DNA of 64,000 bases from NCBI RefSeq assembly GCF_014647235.1, contig NZ_BMOU01000002.1:62417-126416 (forward strand). The letters are read 5' to 3'. The position numbers and the translations under genes were made by a program. Under the pieces are notes generated by a model. That model searched no databases. It was given only the letters and a program-made list of their open reading frames with translations, and was not told the origin of the DNA. This stretch comes from Haloarcula pellucida. GTDB lineage: Archaea > Halobacteriota > Halobacteria > Halobacteriales > Haloarculaceae. Below, in pieces: positions 38,322 through 48,191 of the stretch (position 1 is its first letter; every line of letters starts with the position of its first letter).

Positions 38322-38806
38322 ACGGGTGCGGCCCACGGTCCCGTTAGCGGCCGACCGCTCGCTGTCCTATCTGTGCCCATATCGACCAAATCTGGCGACA
38401 GAAAGCGCTAGGGTGGTGTATATACGGGCAAGCAGTACCAATAAAGGTATAAAAATCGAAATGTCGAGATAAGTTGGGGTAGTTTACTGACAATACGGCG
38501 AATAGCCATGTGTATATCGACAAGCGGCGGGTAAATTCGCATATACTGCCGATATGTGGGCGGTGTCGACGGGGATATCACGCGCGGACGACAAAGCGGC
38601 GACCACGATCGCGCACCTCGCAGTCGATTCCGTGACAGACCACGAACTGGTCCGGCACTCCCGTGCCGGCGTATCGGTCTCCGGTGTAGACGCTTCGAAC
38701 CTGTCCAGAACACCGACACCGTGCCGCACTCGCAGTCACCCCTCCCCGCTGCTAGCCGTCGAGTGTTCACCTGAAGAGGCAGTCGGTGCCCCTTCGAGGA
38801 AGAAGC

Positions 38807-38823
38807 GTTCAGAATAACCGAAC
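38807..38823. promoter_or_regulatory. Putative operator (GTTCA-N8-GAAC family), site 4
   Basis: GTTCAG-AATAA-CCGAAC lies about 340 bases upstream of the 2-keto-3-deoxypentonate dehydratase gene. Confidence 0.45.
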
Positions 38824-38970
38824 GAAATTTCATCAGAACGTTCGGTACGCCTATGTGTCGTCTCCCTGCTGCCTTCCTCAGACTCCCGATATCTAGCTCT
38901 AGAAACCTCCGCGAGGTGTGTGAACAATCGACGATGTGGGAATAACGGAAGTACTATTGTTACGAACTGC

Positions 38971-38987
38971 GTTCAGTATTGTTGAAC
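38971..38987. promoter_or_regulatory. Putative operator (GTTCA-N8-GAAC family), site 5
   Basis: GTTCAG-TATTG-TTGAAC overlaps a second dyad, ATTGTT-G-AACAAT (38978-38990). It lies about 180 bases upstream of the dehydratase start. Confidence 0.5.
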
Positions 38988-39133
38988 AATTTTCCGGACT
39001 GACGGTATGTTCGTCGCTCTCTCCGAACGGTGGTTTCGGTTCGCGCGTCGTTCGCGTACGTCGCGTCGACCTCCGCGCCCGTCCGGACGTTCGCTCGAGT
39101 GGTGCACGTGGACCACCCCCGTCGACGAAACAC

Positions 39134-39140
39134 TTTTTAG
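39134..39140 (+). promoter_or_regulatory. TATA box of the dehydratase gene
   Basis: TTTTTAG is centred 26 bases before the ATG at 39163, so the transcript is probably leaderless. This also fixes the start at 39163. Confidence 0.55.
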
Positions 39141-39162
39141 CGATTACCAGTTCTTAGACCGT

Positions 39163-40026
39163 ATGCGGTACTATCAGCTCGGTAACGGAGACACCGGTCG
39201 GCTCGTCGTCTCGACGGGCGAGAGCCTGTACGACCTCACCGCCGCGAAGCCGCGCCTGCAGTCGTTTCGGGACCTCCTCTCGGCCGCGAGCGTCGCCGAA
39301 CGCTCCCCCGACGACGTCGCTACGCGGCACGTCGACGCCGAGCACGAACTCGCACCGAACGAGGTCGACGCCGCCCGAACCGTGCCGGTCCACGCCGACG
39401 AGGTGTGGGCCGCCGGGGTCACCTACCAGATAAGCGAGGCGGCGCGCCGAGAGGAGAGCGACACGCCGGACATGTATCTGGACGTCTACGACGCGGACCG
39501 GCCGGAGATATTCCTCAAGTCGACGCCGAGTCGGACGGTCGGCCCGGGCGAGGAAGTCGGCATTCGCGGCGATTCCGAGTGGGACGTCCCCGAACCGGAA
39601 CTCGGTATCGTCCTCTACGACGGGCGGACTGTCGGTTACACCATCGGCAACGACATGAGCAGTCGCTCTATCGAAGGGCAGAACCCGCTGTACCTCCCGC
39701 AGGCGAAGGTGTACGACCGCTGCTGTGCCATCGGTCCCAGCGTCGTCACAGACATAGCGGACCCGCACTCGCTGGACCTCTCGATGACGATCCATCGCGA
39801 CGGGGAGTGTGTCTACAGCGGCGAGACGAACACGGGAGAGATGGTCCGCACGTGCGAAGAACTCGTCGACTGTTACACCGCGCACAACGCCGTCCCCGAA
39901 CTCGCCGTCCTCCTCACCGGGACCTCGCTCGTTCCGGACGACGGGTTCACACTCCGCGAGAACGACGAGGTCGACATCGAGATCGAACGTATCGGGACGT
40001 TGCACAATACCGTGACGACCGTCTAA
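39163..40026 (+). CDS. xacE: 2-keto-3-deoxypentonate dehydratase (FAH family, XacE-like)
   Basis: In haloarchaeal pentose oxidation this enzyme dehydrates 2-keto-3-deoxy-xylonate/arabinonate to alpha-ketoglutarate semialdehyde. The 287-aa protein has the fumarylacetoacetase fold with metal ligands in the EPELGIVL segment and GYTIGNDMSSRSIEGQNP, then KVYDRCCAIGPSV. Neighbouring pentonate dehydratase and sugar dehydrogenase genes support the assignment. The frame is open further upstream, but the TATA box at 39134 and the family N-terminus (MRYYQLG) point to 39163. Confidence 0.85.
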   Translation: MRYYQLGNGDTGRLVVSTGESLYDLTAAKPRLQSFRDLLSAASVAERSPDDVATRHVDAEHELAPNEVDAARTVPVHADEVWAAGVTYQISEAARREESDTPDMYLDVYDADRPEIFLKSTPSRTVGPGEEVGIRGDSEWDVPEPELGIVLYDGRTVGYTIGNDMSSRSIEGQNPLYLPQAKVYDRCCAIGPSVVTDIADPHSLDLSMTIHRDGECVYSGETNTGEMVRTCEELVDCYTAHNAVPELAVLLTGTSLVPDDGFTLRENDEVDIEIERIGTLHNTVTTV

Positions 40027-40216
40027 CCAGCATGTGTAACGGACGAGACGACCCCTGACGGCGCTCGCTCGACTGTCCCCGTCGCTGTGACGCACCCGAC
40101 GCGTCGCGACCGCGGCCAGCGAGTCGCCGAGTGGCCCGCGAGCGGCCGCGCTGCCCGCGCTCCGGCCCGAACGCCCGGAAGTGTTTTGCCCGAGGGTGTG
40201 TATTCCCCGCTGTCGT

Positions 40217-41452
40217 ATGCACTACGGAAACTTGCGAGACCCCAACGCAGAGTACACGATGCGGGACCTCTCGGCCGAGACGATGGGCCTCACGGAGCAC
40301 CGCGGCGAGCGTCGCGACGTCGAGATCACCGACGTCCAGACCGTCGTCGTCGACGGCAACTACCCGTGGACGCTCGTCCGCGTCTACACGGACGCCGGGC
40401 CCGTCGGCAACGGCGAAGCCTACTGGGGCGGTGCCCTGCCGGAGATAATCGAGCGGTTGACCCCCTTCGTCGTCGGCGAGAACCCGCTGGACGTCGACCG
40501 CCTGTACGAACACATGGTCCAGAAGATGTCCGGCGAGGGCTCCATCGCCGGGAAGGACATCGCCGCCATCTCCGGCATCGAACTCGCCTTGCACGACGTC
40601 GCCGGCAAGATTCTCGATGTCCCCGCCTACCAACTGCTCGGTGGGAAGTACCGGGACTCGGTCCGCACCTACTGTGACTGTCACACCGAGGACGAGGCCG
40701 ACCCCGAGGCCTGTGCCGACGAGGCAGAGCGCGTCGTCGAGGAACTGGGCTACGACGCCCTGAAGTTCGACCTCGACGTCCCCTCGGGCCACGAGAAGGA
40801 CCGCGCGAACCGTCACCTCCGGCAACCCGAAATCGACCACAAGGCCGAGATCGTCCGGCGGGTCACCGAACGCGTCGGCGACCGCGCAGACGCCGCCTTC
40901 GACTGTCACTGGGCGTTTGCCAGCGGCAGCGCAAAGCGCCTCGCGCGCGAACTCGAACAGTACGACGTGTGGTGGCTCGAAGACCCGGTACCGCCGGAGA
41001 ACCACGACGTCCAGCGCGAGGTCACCCAGTCGACGGGCACGCCCATCGCGGCCGGCGAGAACGTCTACCGCACGCACGGTCAGCGCCGCCTCATCACCGA
41101 GGGGGGCGTCGACATCGTCGCGCCGGACTGTCCGAAGGTCGGCGGGATGCGAGAGACGGCGAAGATCGCGACGCTGGCGGACGTGTTCTACATTCCGGTG
41201 GCGATGCACAACGTCTCCTCACCCATCGGGACGATGGCGAGCGCTCACGTGGGTGCGGCCATCCCGAACGCGCTCGCCGTCGAGTACCACTCCTACGAAC
41301 TCGGCTGGTGGGAAGACCTCGTCGAGGAAGACGACCTCATCGTCGATGGCTACATGGACATCCCCGAGCGCCCCGGTCTGGGCCTCACGCTCGACTTCGA
41401 CGCCGTCGAAGCGCATCTGGCGGAGGGAGAGGAACTGTTCGACGAGGCGTGA
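40217..41452 (+). CDS. xacD: D-xylonate/L-arabinonate dehydratase (enolase superfamily, XacD-like)
   Basis: The enzyme converts pentonates to 2-keto-3-deoxypentonates, one step before XacE. This 411-aa mandelate-racemase-type protein has LRDPNAEYTMRDLSAETMG near the start, as I remember from Haloferax xylonate dehydratase. It also has GEAYWGG, KFDLDVPSGHEKDRANRHLR, metal ligands in FDCHW, LEDPVPPE and AGENVYR, and the catalytic-site region MHNVSSPIG. The ATG at 40217 follows a TTTTG box at normal leaderless distance. It differs clearly from DgoD at 19282, so the two paralogues serve different sugars. Confidence 0.85.
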   Translation: MHYGNLRDPNAEYTMRDLSAETMGLTEHRGERRDVEITDVQTVVVDGNYPWTLVRVYTDAGPVGNGEAYWGGALPEIIERLTPFVVGENPLDVDRLYEHMVQKMSGEGSIAGKDIAAISGIELALHDVAGKILDVPAYQLLGGKYRDSVRTYCDCHTEDEADPEACADEAERVVEELGYDALKFDLDVPSGHEKDRANRHLRQPEIDHKAEIVRRVTERVGDRADAAFDCHWAFASGSAKRLARELEQYDVWWLEDPVPPENHDVQREVTQSTGTPIAAGENVYRTHGQRRLITEGGVDIVAPDCPKVGGMRETAKIATLADVFYIPVAMHNVSSPIGTMASAHVGAAIPNALAVEYHSYELGWWEDLVEEDDLIVDGYMDIPERPGLGLTLDFDAVEAHLAEGEELFDEA

Positions 41453-41560
41453 GCGGACGGTCGCGGTCGGCGACGGTCCCGAAAGCGTCTGCTGTGGGTG
41501 TCCCTCCGATACCGGTCGGAAGTCGGGGATGACCCGTTCTGCGGGCTGAATCGCCGACAG

Positions 41561-41567
41561 TTTTATG
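41561..41567 (+). promoter_or_regulatory. TATA box of the pentose transporter operon
   Basis: TTTTATG is centred about 31 bases before the ATG at 41595. Confidence 0.45.
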
Positions 41568-41594
41568 TTCTCATAGATAATCGCTCTAAACCGT

Positions 41595-42962
41595 ATGGCT
41601 GATAATGACAAACTCGATTCGGCAATGGACAGGCGAAGATACCTCGCTGCGCTGAGTACTGGGGCCGCATTCGGTATCGCCGGGTGTTCCGGCGACGGCG
41701 GGAGCGACGGTGGCAGCGACGGGAGCGACGGTGGCGGTGACGGCGGGAGCGACGGGAGCGACGGTTCCGGGGGTGGCGGGCAGTGGGGCGAGACGCTCGA
41801 AGTCCTCCACGGTTGGGCCGGTGGTGACGGTGAAGCCGCGATTACAGCGCTCATAGAGGAGTTCGAGAGCGAATATCCCGACATGGACACGCAGTTCCAG
41901 GCCGTCGGAGCGAGCGCGAACGTCAACCTCAACGCGACGATTCTGCGCCGGATGGTCAACAACAACCCGATGAGTTCCTTCGCGAACTGGCCGGGGAACA
42001 ACCTCGAACGCTACCGGGGCCACCTGATGGACCTCGAATCGTCCGTCTGGGACCCCGAAGGGTACAAAGACGTGATGCAGGACCGCGCCGTCGAACTCTG
42101 TACGTTCAACGGCAAGATGTCCTCGGTTCCCCTCGGCTCTCACCGGATGAACAACCTGTTCTACAACATCTCGGCCTTCGAGGAGGCGGGCGTAGACGCG
42201 TCGAGCCTCGACGACATCGACTCGCTGCTGAGCGCGCTCGACGCCATCAAGACGGAGACGGACGTCACGCCCATGGGACAGGCGATGGTCGCACCGTGGA
42301 CCGTCCTCCAACTGTGGGCGCAGGTCCTCCAGGGTCAGGCCGGCGTCGACGCCTACATGAACTTCATCGAGGGCAACGGTGACCGGCAGGCCATCGTCGA
42401 GTCGCTGAACGTCGTCAAGGAGATTCAGCAGAACTACATCACCGACGACGCCTCGTCGGTGAGTTTCACCGACGTCGGCGGGAAGATGATCAACGGCGAA
42501 GTCGCCTGCATGCATCAGGGCAACTGGCTGGCGGGTCAGTTCCGCGTCGACGACTCGTTCAACTACAAGGAGCACTGGGACTGGATTCCGTTCCCCGGCA
42601 CCGAGGGTACCTACGGCTACCACATCGACGCCATCGTCGCGCCGGCGAACAACCCGAGCGAGGACGAGACCATCGCGTGGCAGAAGTTCGTCGGGACCAA
42701 GAAAGCCCAGATCGCGTTCAACAACCTGAAAGGCTCCGTCCCGCTCCGGACCGACATCGACCCGGGCGAACTCGGCGACTTCATCGGCCTGACCTACGAG
42801 GACCTGACAAGTTCCGAGCGGTACCCGCCCACCATCGCACACGGCCTCGCCGTCCCGCCCGAGCAGATGGGTGCCTGCAAGACGGCGATGAGCGAGAACA
42901 TGATGGGGCCCTACGACGTGCAGTCGGCGGCCGACGGACTGCTCGACGCCGTGTCCCAGTAA
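41595..42962 (+). CDS. xacG: Pentose ABC transporter substrate-binding lipoprotein
   Basis: This 455-aa binding protein has a Tat signal and lipobox (MDRRRYLAALSTG ... GIAGCSG), then a long Gly/Ser/Asp linker made of short repeats (GSDG, residues about 35-60). The CUT1-type solute-binding domain runs from TLEVLHGWAGGDGE. It heads a five-gene transporter operon with the same order as the Haloferax xylose/arabinose importer XacGHIJK. The ligand is inferred from the neighbouring pentose enzymes. Confidence 0.82.
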   Translation: MADNDKLDSAMDRRRYLAALSTGAAFGIAGCSGDGGSDGGSDGSDGGGDGGSDGSDGSGGGGQWGETLEVLHGWAGGDGEAAITALIEEFESEYPDMDTQFQAVGASANVNLNATILRRMVNNNPMSSFANWPGNNLERYRGHLMDLESSVWDPEGYKDVMQDRAVELCTFNGKMSSVPLGSHRMNNLFYNISAFEEAGVDASSLDDIDSLLSALDAIKTETDVTPMGQAMVAPWTVLQLWAQVLQGQAGVDAYMNFIEGNGDRQAIVESLNVVKEIQQNYITDDASSVSFTDVGGKMINGEVACMHQGNWLAGQFRVDDSFNYKEHWDWIPFPGTEGTYGYHIDAIVAPANNPSEDETIAWQKFVGTKKAQIAFNNLKGSVPLRTDIDPGELGDFIGLTYEDLTSSERYPPTIAHGLAVPPEQMGACKTAMSENMMGPYDVQSAADGLLDAVSQ

Positions 42963-43014
42963 CGGGATCGACGAACTACACATTTTATTATACCGGAACG
43001 AAATCACACTATCT

Positions 43015-43971
43015 ATGGACACCCACGAAACGGCAGAGGCAACCACAACCCCGACCGAGGAGGTCGACTGGGAGACGAAGTTGCGATACTTCCTCAACAG
43101 TGACTTCGTGCGGTCCTCGCCCTTCTGGGGGATTCCGTTCCTCGTCATGGGCGTCGCCGTCTACGGCGGGATGGGGTTCAACATCGCGATATCGCTGACC
43201 GACGCGCGGGGACTGACGCCGCCGGACTACAGTCCGGGCAATCTGGACCTCGAGATGTACACGCAGGTACTCGGGAGCAACGCGTTCCTGCAGGCCACCC
43301 AGAACAACCTGGTACTCCTCGTCACGTTCACGACGATTTGCCTCGTTCTCGGCCTGTTCCTCGCGGTACTCATCGATCAGGGGATTCGGTACGACGACAA
43401 GGTACAGACCATCTACTTACTGCCGATGAGTCTCTCGTTCGTCGTTACGGCCCAGCTGTGGCTCTGGATGTTCAACAACAACAACGGCCTGCTGAACATC
43501 ATCGTGACGGCCTTCGGGTTCCAACCCGTCGACTGGATAGGGAACCCGTCGATTGCGCTCGGGTCGATCATCTTCGCGCTCATCTGGCAGTTCAGCGGCT
43601 ACACGATGGTCGTCTATCTGGCCGGCCTGCGGTCGCTCCCCGACGACCAGTTCGAGGCCGCCCGCGTGGACGGCGCGAGCACGGCAAAGACCTACCTGCG
43701 CATCATCATCCCGCAACTGAAGGAGTCGTCGGTCAGCGCGGCCGTCGTCCTGATGGTGTTCGCGCTGAAGGCCTTCACCTTCCTGTATGCACTGACCGGC
43801 CGCTACCGACCGCCCAACGGGACGGACATCCTGGCGACGCTGATGGTTCGGCAGGCGTTCAAGTTCGGCAAGTGGGCCTACGCGGCGACCATCGCGACGT
43901 ACCTGATGGTCCTCGCGCTTGGCGTCATCGCGCCGTACCTCTACTACCAGTACAGACAGGGGAGCCTCTAA
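43015..43971 (+). CDS. xacH: Pentose ABC transporter permease
   Basis: This 318-aa permease has six helices and the EAA loop QFEAARVDGASTAKTYLRII (about 213-232). A 40-residue cytoplasmic arm precedes the first helix. It starts 52 bases after the binding-protein gene and ends one base before the next permease. Confidence 0.85.
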   Translation: MDTHETAEATTTPTEEVDWETKLRYFLNSDFVRSSPFWGIPFLVMGVAVYGGMGFNIAISLTDARGLTPPDYSPGNLDLEMYTQVLGSNAFLQATQNNLVLLVTFTTICLVLGLFLAVLIDQGIRYDDKVQTIYLLPMSLSFVVTAQLWLWMFNNNNGLLNIIVTAFGFQPVDWIGNPSIALGSIIFALIWQFSGYTMVVYLAGLRSLPDDQFEAARVDGASTAKTYLRIIIPQLKESSVSAAVVLMVFALKAFTFLYALTGRYRPPNGTDILATLMVRQAFKFGKWAYAATIATYLMVLALGVIAPYLYYQYRQGSL

Positions 43972-43972
43972 G

Positions 43973-44905
43973 ATGTCACAGTCAACGCCCGACACCAACA
44001 TCGACGTCGCATCGCTCGTCGAGGACGTAAACCTCGCCCGAATCGGACAGTACGTGCTGGTCATCCTCTTCATCGGGTTCTTCCTCGCACCCCTGGAGAC
44101 CGGCATCATGACCGCGCTGAAGACCAACGAGGCCGTCGCCCGCACGATTCCACTGGCGCCACCGACCGGCGAGGGGTTCACGTGGGGCAACCTCCAGTTC
44201 GCGCTCGAACAGCTCTCGGGCGCGTTCTTCAACTCCCTGTTCATGGCGATTCCCGCCACCATCGGGAGCGTCCTGTTCGGGAGCATGGCCGCCTACGGCC
44301 TCACGATGGTTCGCTGGCGCGGCCAGATGGCGTTCCTGATACTGTTCCTCGTCGGCATCTTCCTGCCGTACCAGGCGGTGCTGGTGCCGCTCGCGCGTTT
44401 CTGGAACAACATCTTCCCGCTCGCGTCGATGCTGGCGCCGACGTTCGAGACGCTCCCGTACCTCCAGGACTACCACTCGAACCTCGTCCCGCTCATCATC
44501 ACCCACATCGCGTACGGGATACCCATCTGTACGATCCTGTTTCGCTCGTACTACCAGAGCCTCCCGAGTTCGCTCGTCGAGGCCGCGAAGATAGACGGGG
44601 CGTCCGTCTCGAAGATATACCGCCGCATCGTGTTGCCGATCTCGAAGCCGATGTTCGGCGTCGTGTTCATCTATCAGTTCACCCAGATATACAACGAGTT
44701 CCTCTTTGCGTTCACGCTGATCACTGGCTCTGACACGCCGGAGGCCGTCGTGACGCTCATCCTGCCGGCCGTCGGCGCCTCGACGTCCGGTATCGACTTC
44801 GGAATCCGCATGTCCGCGGCGTTCCTCGCGGCGATTCCGACCCTCATCATCTACGTCGCCTTCGCGGAGCAATTTGCGAAGGGCCTGCGGACCGGAGGTG
44901 GATAA
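43973..44905 (+). CDS. xacI: Pentose ABC transporter permease
   Basis: The second permease of the importer has 310 aa and six helices, with the EAA loop LVEAAKIDGASVSKIYRRIV (about 201-220). The ATG at 43973 follows the previous stop by one base, and the ATPase gene begins two bases after its own stop. Confidence 0.85.
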   Translation: MSQSTPDTNIDVASLVEDVNLARIGQYVLVILFIGFFLAPLETGIMTALKTNEAVARTIPLAPPTGEGFTWGNLQFALEQLSGAFFNSLFMAIPATIGSVLFGSMAAYGLTMVRWRGQMAFLILFLVGIFLPYQAVLVPLARFWNNIFPLASMLAPTFETLPYLQDYHSNLVPLIITHIAYGIPICTILFRSYYQSLPSSLVEAAKIDGASVSKIYRRIVLPISKPMFGVVFIYQFTQIYNEFLFAFTLITGSDTPEAVVTLILPAVGASTSGIDFGIRMSAAFLAAIPTLIIYVAFAEQFAKGLRTGGG

Positions 44906-44907
44906 CG

Positions 44908-46056
44908 ATGGGCGCAATCAACATCGAGAACCTGACGAAACGGTTCGGAGAGACGACGGCAGTCGACGACCTCTCGCTCGACATCGCCGACAGCGAGTTC
45001 CTCGTGCTGGTCGGCCCCTCGGGCTGTGGGAAGTCGACGACCCTGCGCTGTCTCGCGGGGCTAGAGACGCCGACGGCCGGCGACATCTACATCGCCGGCG
45101 ACCACATGAACTACCGCGTGCCACAGAACCGGGACATCGCGATGGTGTTTCAGGACTACGCGCTGTACCCCCACATGACCGTCCGGGCGAACATGCGCTT
45201 CGGCCTCGAAGAGGAGGAGGGGTACACGAAAGCAGAACGCGAGGCGCGCGTCGAGGAGATAGCCGAGACGCTCGGCATCAGCGAACTGCTGGACCGAAAG
45301 CCCGACGAGCTATCCGGCGGGCAACAACAGCGCGTCGCGCTGGGGCGGGCCATCGTCCGTGACCCGGAAGTGTTCCTGATGGACGAACCGCTGTCGAATC
45401 TGGACGCGAAACTGCGGGCGGAGATGCGAACCGAACTCCAGCAACTCCAGCACCGATTCGACGTGACGACGGTGTACGTCACACACAACCAGACCGAAGC
45501 GATGACCATGTCCGACCGCGTCGCCGTGATGAACGACGGCCGCCTCCAGCAGGTCGGCCCGCCGCTGGAACTGTACCACGCCCCCGAGAACCGCTTCGTC
45601 GCGGGGTTCATCGGCGAACCGATGATGAACTTCGTTGAGGGGCGAAACGAGGGCGACCGGTTCGTCGGCACGTACGTCGAGTACCCGTTCGACGCCACCA
45701 TCCGGGACGCTGTCGACGGTGCCGACGACGTCGTCCTCGGGGTTCGGCCCGAAGACGTCGCCGTCGATACGGCCGACGGGGTCGACGAGTCCGACCTCGG
45801 CGACTACGAGTTCGTGATGCACGTCTCCGTCATCGAACCGCACGGCGACCAGAACGTCGTCCACCTGAATCACCCGGGAGACACCAGCGAATCGGACCTG
45901 CTGCACGCGCTGACCGGCGGCACCGACATCTTCGAGCAGGGGTCCGAAGTCGTCGTCACCATCGACCCGAGTCACGTCCACGTCTTCGATGGGGAGAGCG
46001 GTGACGCCTTGCACAACCGCCGCATCGGGCCGGAAGCGGAGGTGACGAACGTATAA
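44908..46056 (+). CDS. xacJ: Pentose ABC transporter ATPase 1
   Basis: This 382-aa MalK/UgpC-type ATPase has Walker A GPSGCGKSTT, signature LSGGQQQRVALGRA, Walker B VFLMDEPLSNLDAK, a MOBE/OB regulatory C-terminus and a switch His in YVTHNQTEAMTMSD. The next gene encodes a close paralogue, and the two share long nearly identical DNA stretches around 45340-45450 and 46490-46600. A heterodimeric ATPase is likely, as in Haloferax XacJK. The last base of its stop codon is the first base of the next start. Confidence 0.85.
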   Translation: MGAINIENLTKRFGETTAVDDLSLDIADSEFLVLVGPSGCGKSTTLRCLAGLETPTAGDIYIAGDHMNYRVPQNRDIAMVFQDYALYPHMTVRANMRFGLEEEEGYTKAEREARVEEIAETLGISELLDRKPDELSGGQQQRVALGRAIVRDPEVFLMDEPLSNLDAKLRAEMRTELQQLQHRFDVTTVYVTHNQTEAMTMSDRVAVMNDGRLQQVGPPLELYHAPENRFVAGFIGEPMMNFVEGRNEGDRFVGTYVEYPFDATIRDAVDGADDVVLGVRPEDVAVDTADGVDESDLGDYEFVMHVSVIEPHGDQNVVHLNHPGDTSESDLLHALTGGTDIFEQGSEVVVTIDPSHVHVFDGESGDALHNRRIGPEAEVTNV

Positions 46057-47207
46057 TGGCCCACTTAGCACTCGAACACGTCACGAAGGTGTTCGAGGAC
46101 GGCGAGGACGAAATCGTCGCCGTCGACGACGTCTCGGTCGAGATTCGAGACGGCGAGTTCCTCGTACTGGTCGGCCCCTCCGGGTGTGGGAAGTCGACCA
46201 CGCTGCGGATGATCGCCGGACTGGAGACCATCACCGACGGCGAGATCAGACTCGGCGAGACAGTGTTGAACGACGTGCGTACGCAGGACCGGGACATCGC
46301 GATGGTGTTTCAGTCCTACGCGCTGTACCCCCACCTCACCGCCCGGCGGAACATGTCGTTCGGGCTGGAGGAGTCGACCGACCTCGCCGACACCGACATC
46401 GACGAGCGCGTCACCGAAGTCGCGTCGATGATGGGCATCTCGGACCTGCTCGATCGCAAGCCCGGTCAGTTATCGGGCGGCCAGCAACAGCGCGTCGCAC
46501 TCGGCCGTGCTATCGTGCGTGACCCGGAAGTGTTCCTGATGGACGAACCGCTGTCGAATCTGGACGCGAAACTGCGGGCGGAGATGCGGACCGAACTCCA
46601 GCAACTACAGGAGCAACTCGGCGTCACGACGGTGTACGTCACGCACGACCAGACCGAAGCGATGACGATGGCGGACCGCATCGCCGTGATGAACGACGGC
46701 CGCCTCCAGCAGGTCGGCCCGCCGCTGGAACTGTACCACGCTCCCGAGAACCTCTTCGTCGCCGAGTTCATCGGCGAACCGTCGATGAACTTCCTCTCGG
46801 GCCGACGCGAGGGGTCGTCGTTCGTCACCGACCGTATCGAGTACCCCTTCACCGAGACCATCGCCGACGCCGTCGGGGACGCCGAGGACGTCATCCTCGG
46901 GGTGCGGCCGGAGGACGTCGAGATTCTCGCGGCGGGCGACGGCAGTGACCCCGCACGCGAGTTCGAGATGACGGCCACCGTCGTCGAACCGATGGGCAAC
47001 GAGAACGTCGTCCACTTAGAGTTCCCCGGCGAGACGACGGGGACGGAGGACCTCGTCGCCATCACCGAGGGGCTGCGAGAGATCGAGGAAAACGAGTCCG
47101 TCACCGTCCACCTCCCCGAGGAGACGATACACGTCTTCGATACGGCCACCGGCGAGGCGCTCCACACCCGGCAACTGGAACTCGACGCGCAGGCGCTCCG
47201 CCTGTAA
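46056..47207 (+). CDS. xacK: Pentose ABC transporter ATPase 2
   Basis: The second 383-aa ATPase has the same motifs as its neighbour and YVTHDQTEAMTMAD at the switch. The regulatory C-terminus (about 240-370) is more divergent than the ATPase core. It is translationally coupled to the first ATPase by a one-base stop/start overlap and ends the operon. Confidence 0.85.
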   Translation: MAHLALEHVTKVFEDGEDEIVAVDDVSVEIRDGEFLVLVGPSGCGKSTTLRMIAGLETITDGEIRLGETVLNDVRTQDRDIAMVFQSYALYPHLTARRNMSFGLEESTDLADTDIDERVTEVASMMGISDLLDRKPGQLSGGQQQRVALGRAIVRDPEVFLMDEPLSNLDAKLRAEMRTELQQLQEQLGVTTVYVTHDQTEAMTMADRIAVMNDGRLQQVGPPLELYHAPENLFVAEFIGEPSMNFLSGRREGSSFVTDRIEYPFTETIADAVGDAEDVILGVRPEDVEILAAGDGSDPAREFEMTATVVEPMGNENVVHLEFPGETTGTEDLVAITEGLREIEENESVTVHLPEETIHVFDTATGEALHTRQLELDAQALRL

Positions 47208-47247
47208 GTTCGCGTCGACGCGGTTTTCCTCGTGTGCAGTCGACACC

Positions 47248-48021
47248 TCAGAGCGCGCTGTCGGCGAATCCGCCGTCGACGGTGAGCACTTCGCCGGTGA
47301 CGTAGGAGGCGGCGTCGCTCGCCAGATAGACGGCCGCGCCGACCATCTCCTCGCGGTCGGCGACCCGACCGAGCGGCGCTCGCTCGTCGATCTTCGCCCG
47401 CTTCTCGGTCCCCTCCGCGTACGTCTCGGCGTTCTGCGGCGTGATGACGAACCCGGGCGCGATGGCGTTGACGCGAATCTCCGGCGCGAGTTCCTTCGCC
47501 GACGCGCGGGTGAACGCCTCCACGCCGCCCTTCGCCGCCGCGTAGGCCGGCAGGTCGGCCATGGCGAGTCGGGCGGCCAGCGAGGAGATGTTGACGATGG
47601 CGCCGCCGTCGTCCATCGCCGGGACCATCGCCTGTGTGACCCTGCGGACGCCGTCTAGAGCCACGTCGGTCACGAAGTCCCAGTCCTCGTCGCTGATGTC
47701 CCGGACCGTCTCGCGGGAGATAGCGCCCTGCGAGGCGACGACGACGTCGACGCCGCCCAGTTCCTCGACGGCCGTCTCTCGGACCGCTTCGAGCGTCGCC
47801 ATTTCGGTGACGTCACACGTCACCCGAGCGGTGTCGACGCCGTACTCCTCGATGATGTCTGCCGTCTCCTCGACGGCGCTCTCGCGGCGACTGGTGGCGA
47901 CGACGTCGGCCCCTTCCGCGGCGAACCCCTCGGCGATGGCCTGCCCGATACCGCTCGTGCCGCCGACGACGACGGCTCGCTTGTCCGCGACTGTCACTGG
48001 CGTGTGGTCGTACGAACCCAT
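47248..48021 (-). CDS. SDR-family oxidoreductase
   Basis: The 257-aa classical SDR has GGTSGIGQAI (cofactor), DVVVASQGA in place of NNAG, catalytic Ser in NISS and YAAAK, and ends with SYVTGEVLTVDGGFADSAL. It is convergent with the pentose transporter operon and divergent from the zinc alcohol dehydrogenase. A role in sugar or polyol oxidation is inferred from context. The substitution of the usual NNAG by ASQG is a small oddity. Confidence 0.85.
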   Translation of the reverse strand: MGSYDHTPVTVADKRAVVVGGTSGIGQAIAEGFAAEGADVVATSRRESAVEETADIIEEYGVDTARVTCDVTEMATLEAVRETAVEELGGVDVVVASQGAISRETVRDISDEDWDFVTDVALDGVRRVTQAMVPAMDDGGAIVNISSLAARLAMADLPAYAAAKGGVEAFTRASAKELAPEIRVNAIAPGFVITPQNAETYAEGTEKRAKIDERAPLGRVADREEMVGAAVYLASDAASYVTGEVLTVDGGFADSAL

Positions 48022-48191
48022 ACTCGGTCTGTCTGTGCGTGCCTATTTGACGTTTGTGGAGGGTGGGTGGGTACGTGTCTGGGTGCGATAGCGTCGCGAC
48101 GAATCCGAGTACGCGGCATCGCATCTGAACCACCGAACGGCGCCTCGCCGACAACCATAGAATTAATACTCTCCGTCGACTGCCGAAACGT

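Larger units (their letters stand above)
38322..39162. other. Long AT-richer intergenic region upstream of the pentose genes
   Basis: No protein gene is supported in these 841 bases; the ORFs here are short and lack haloarchaeal acidic composition. It contains two operator-like sites, an 8-bp inverted repeat (ACCGAACG at 38817, CGTTCGGT at 38839) and the promoter of the dehydratase gene. Confidence 0.55.

Noticed and set aside
38484-38833. Short ORFs on both strands in the 38.3-39.1 kb gap
   Set aside because: They overlap each other on opposite strands, lack the acidic composition of the real genes and resemble no family; the region is better read as regulatory.
39007-39162. Longer N-terminus for the XacE-like dehydratase
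   Set aside because: The extra residues are Arg-rich, unlike haloarchaeal proteins, and a TATA box lies inside this segment at the right distance from 39163.
48005-48191. Searched for a GTTCA-N8-GAAC site between the divergent SDR and zinc dehydrogenase genes
   Set aside because: Only isolated half-sites such as CTGAAC were seen, without a partner at the right spacing, so no operator is claimed here.
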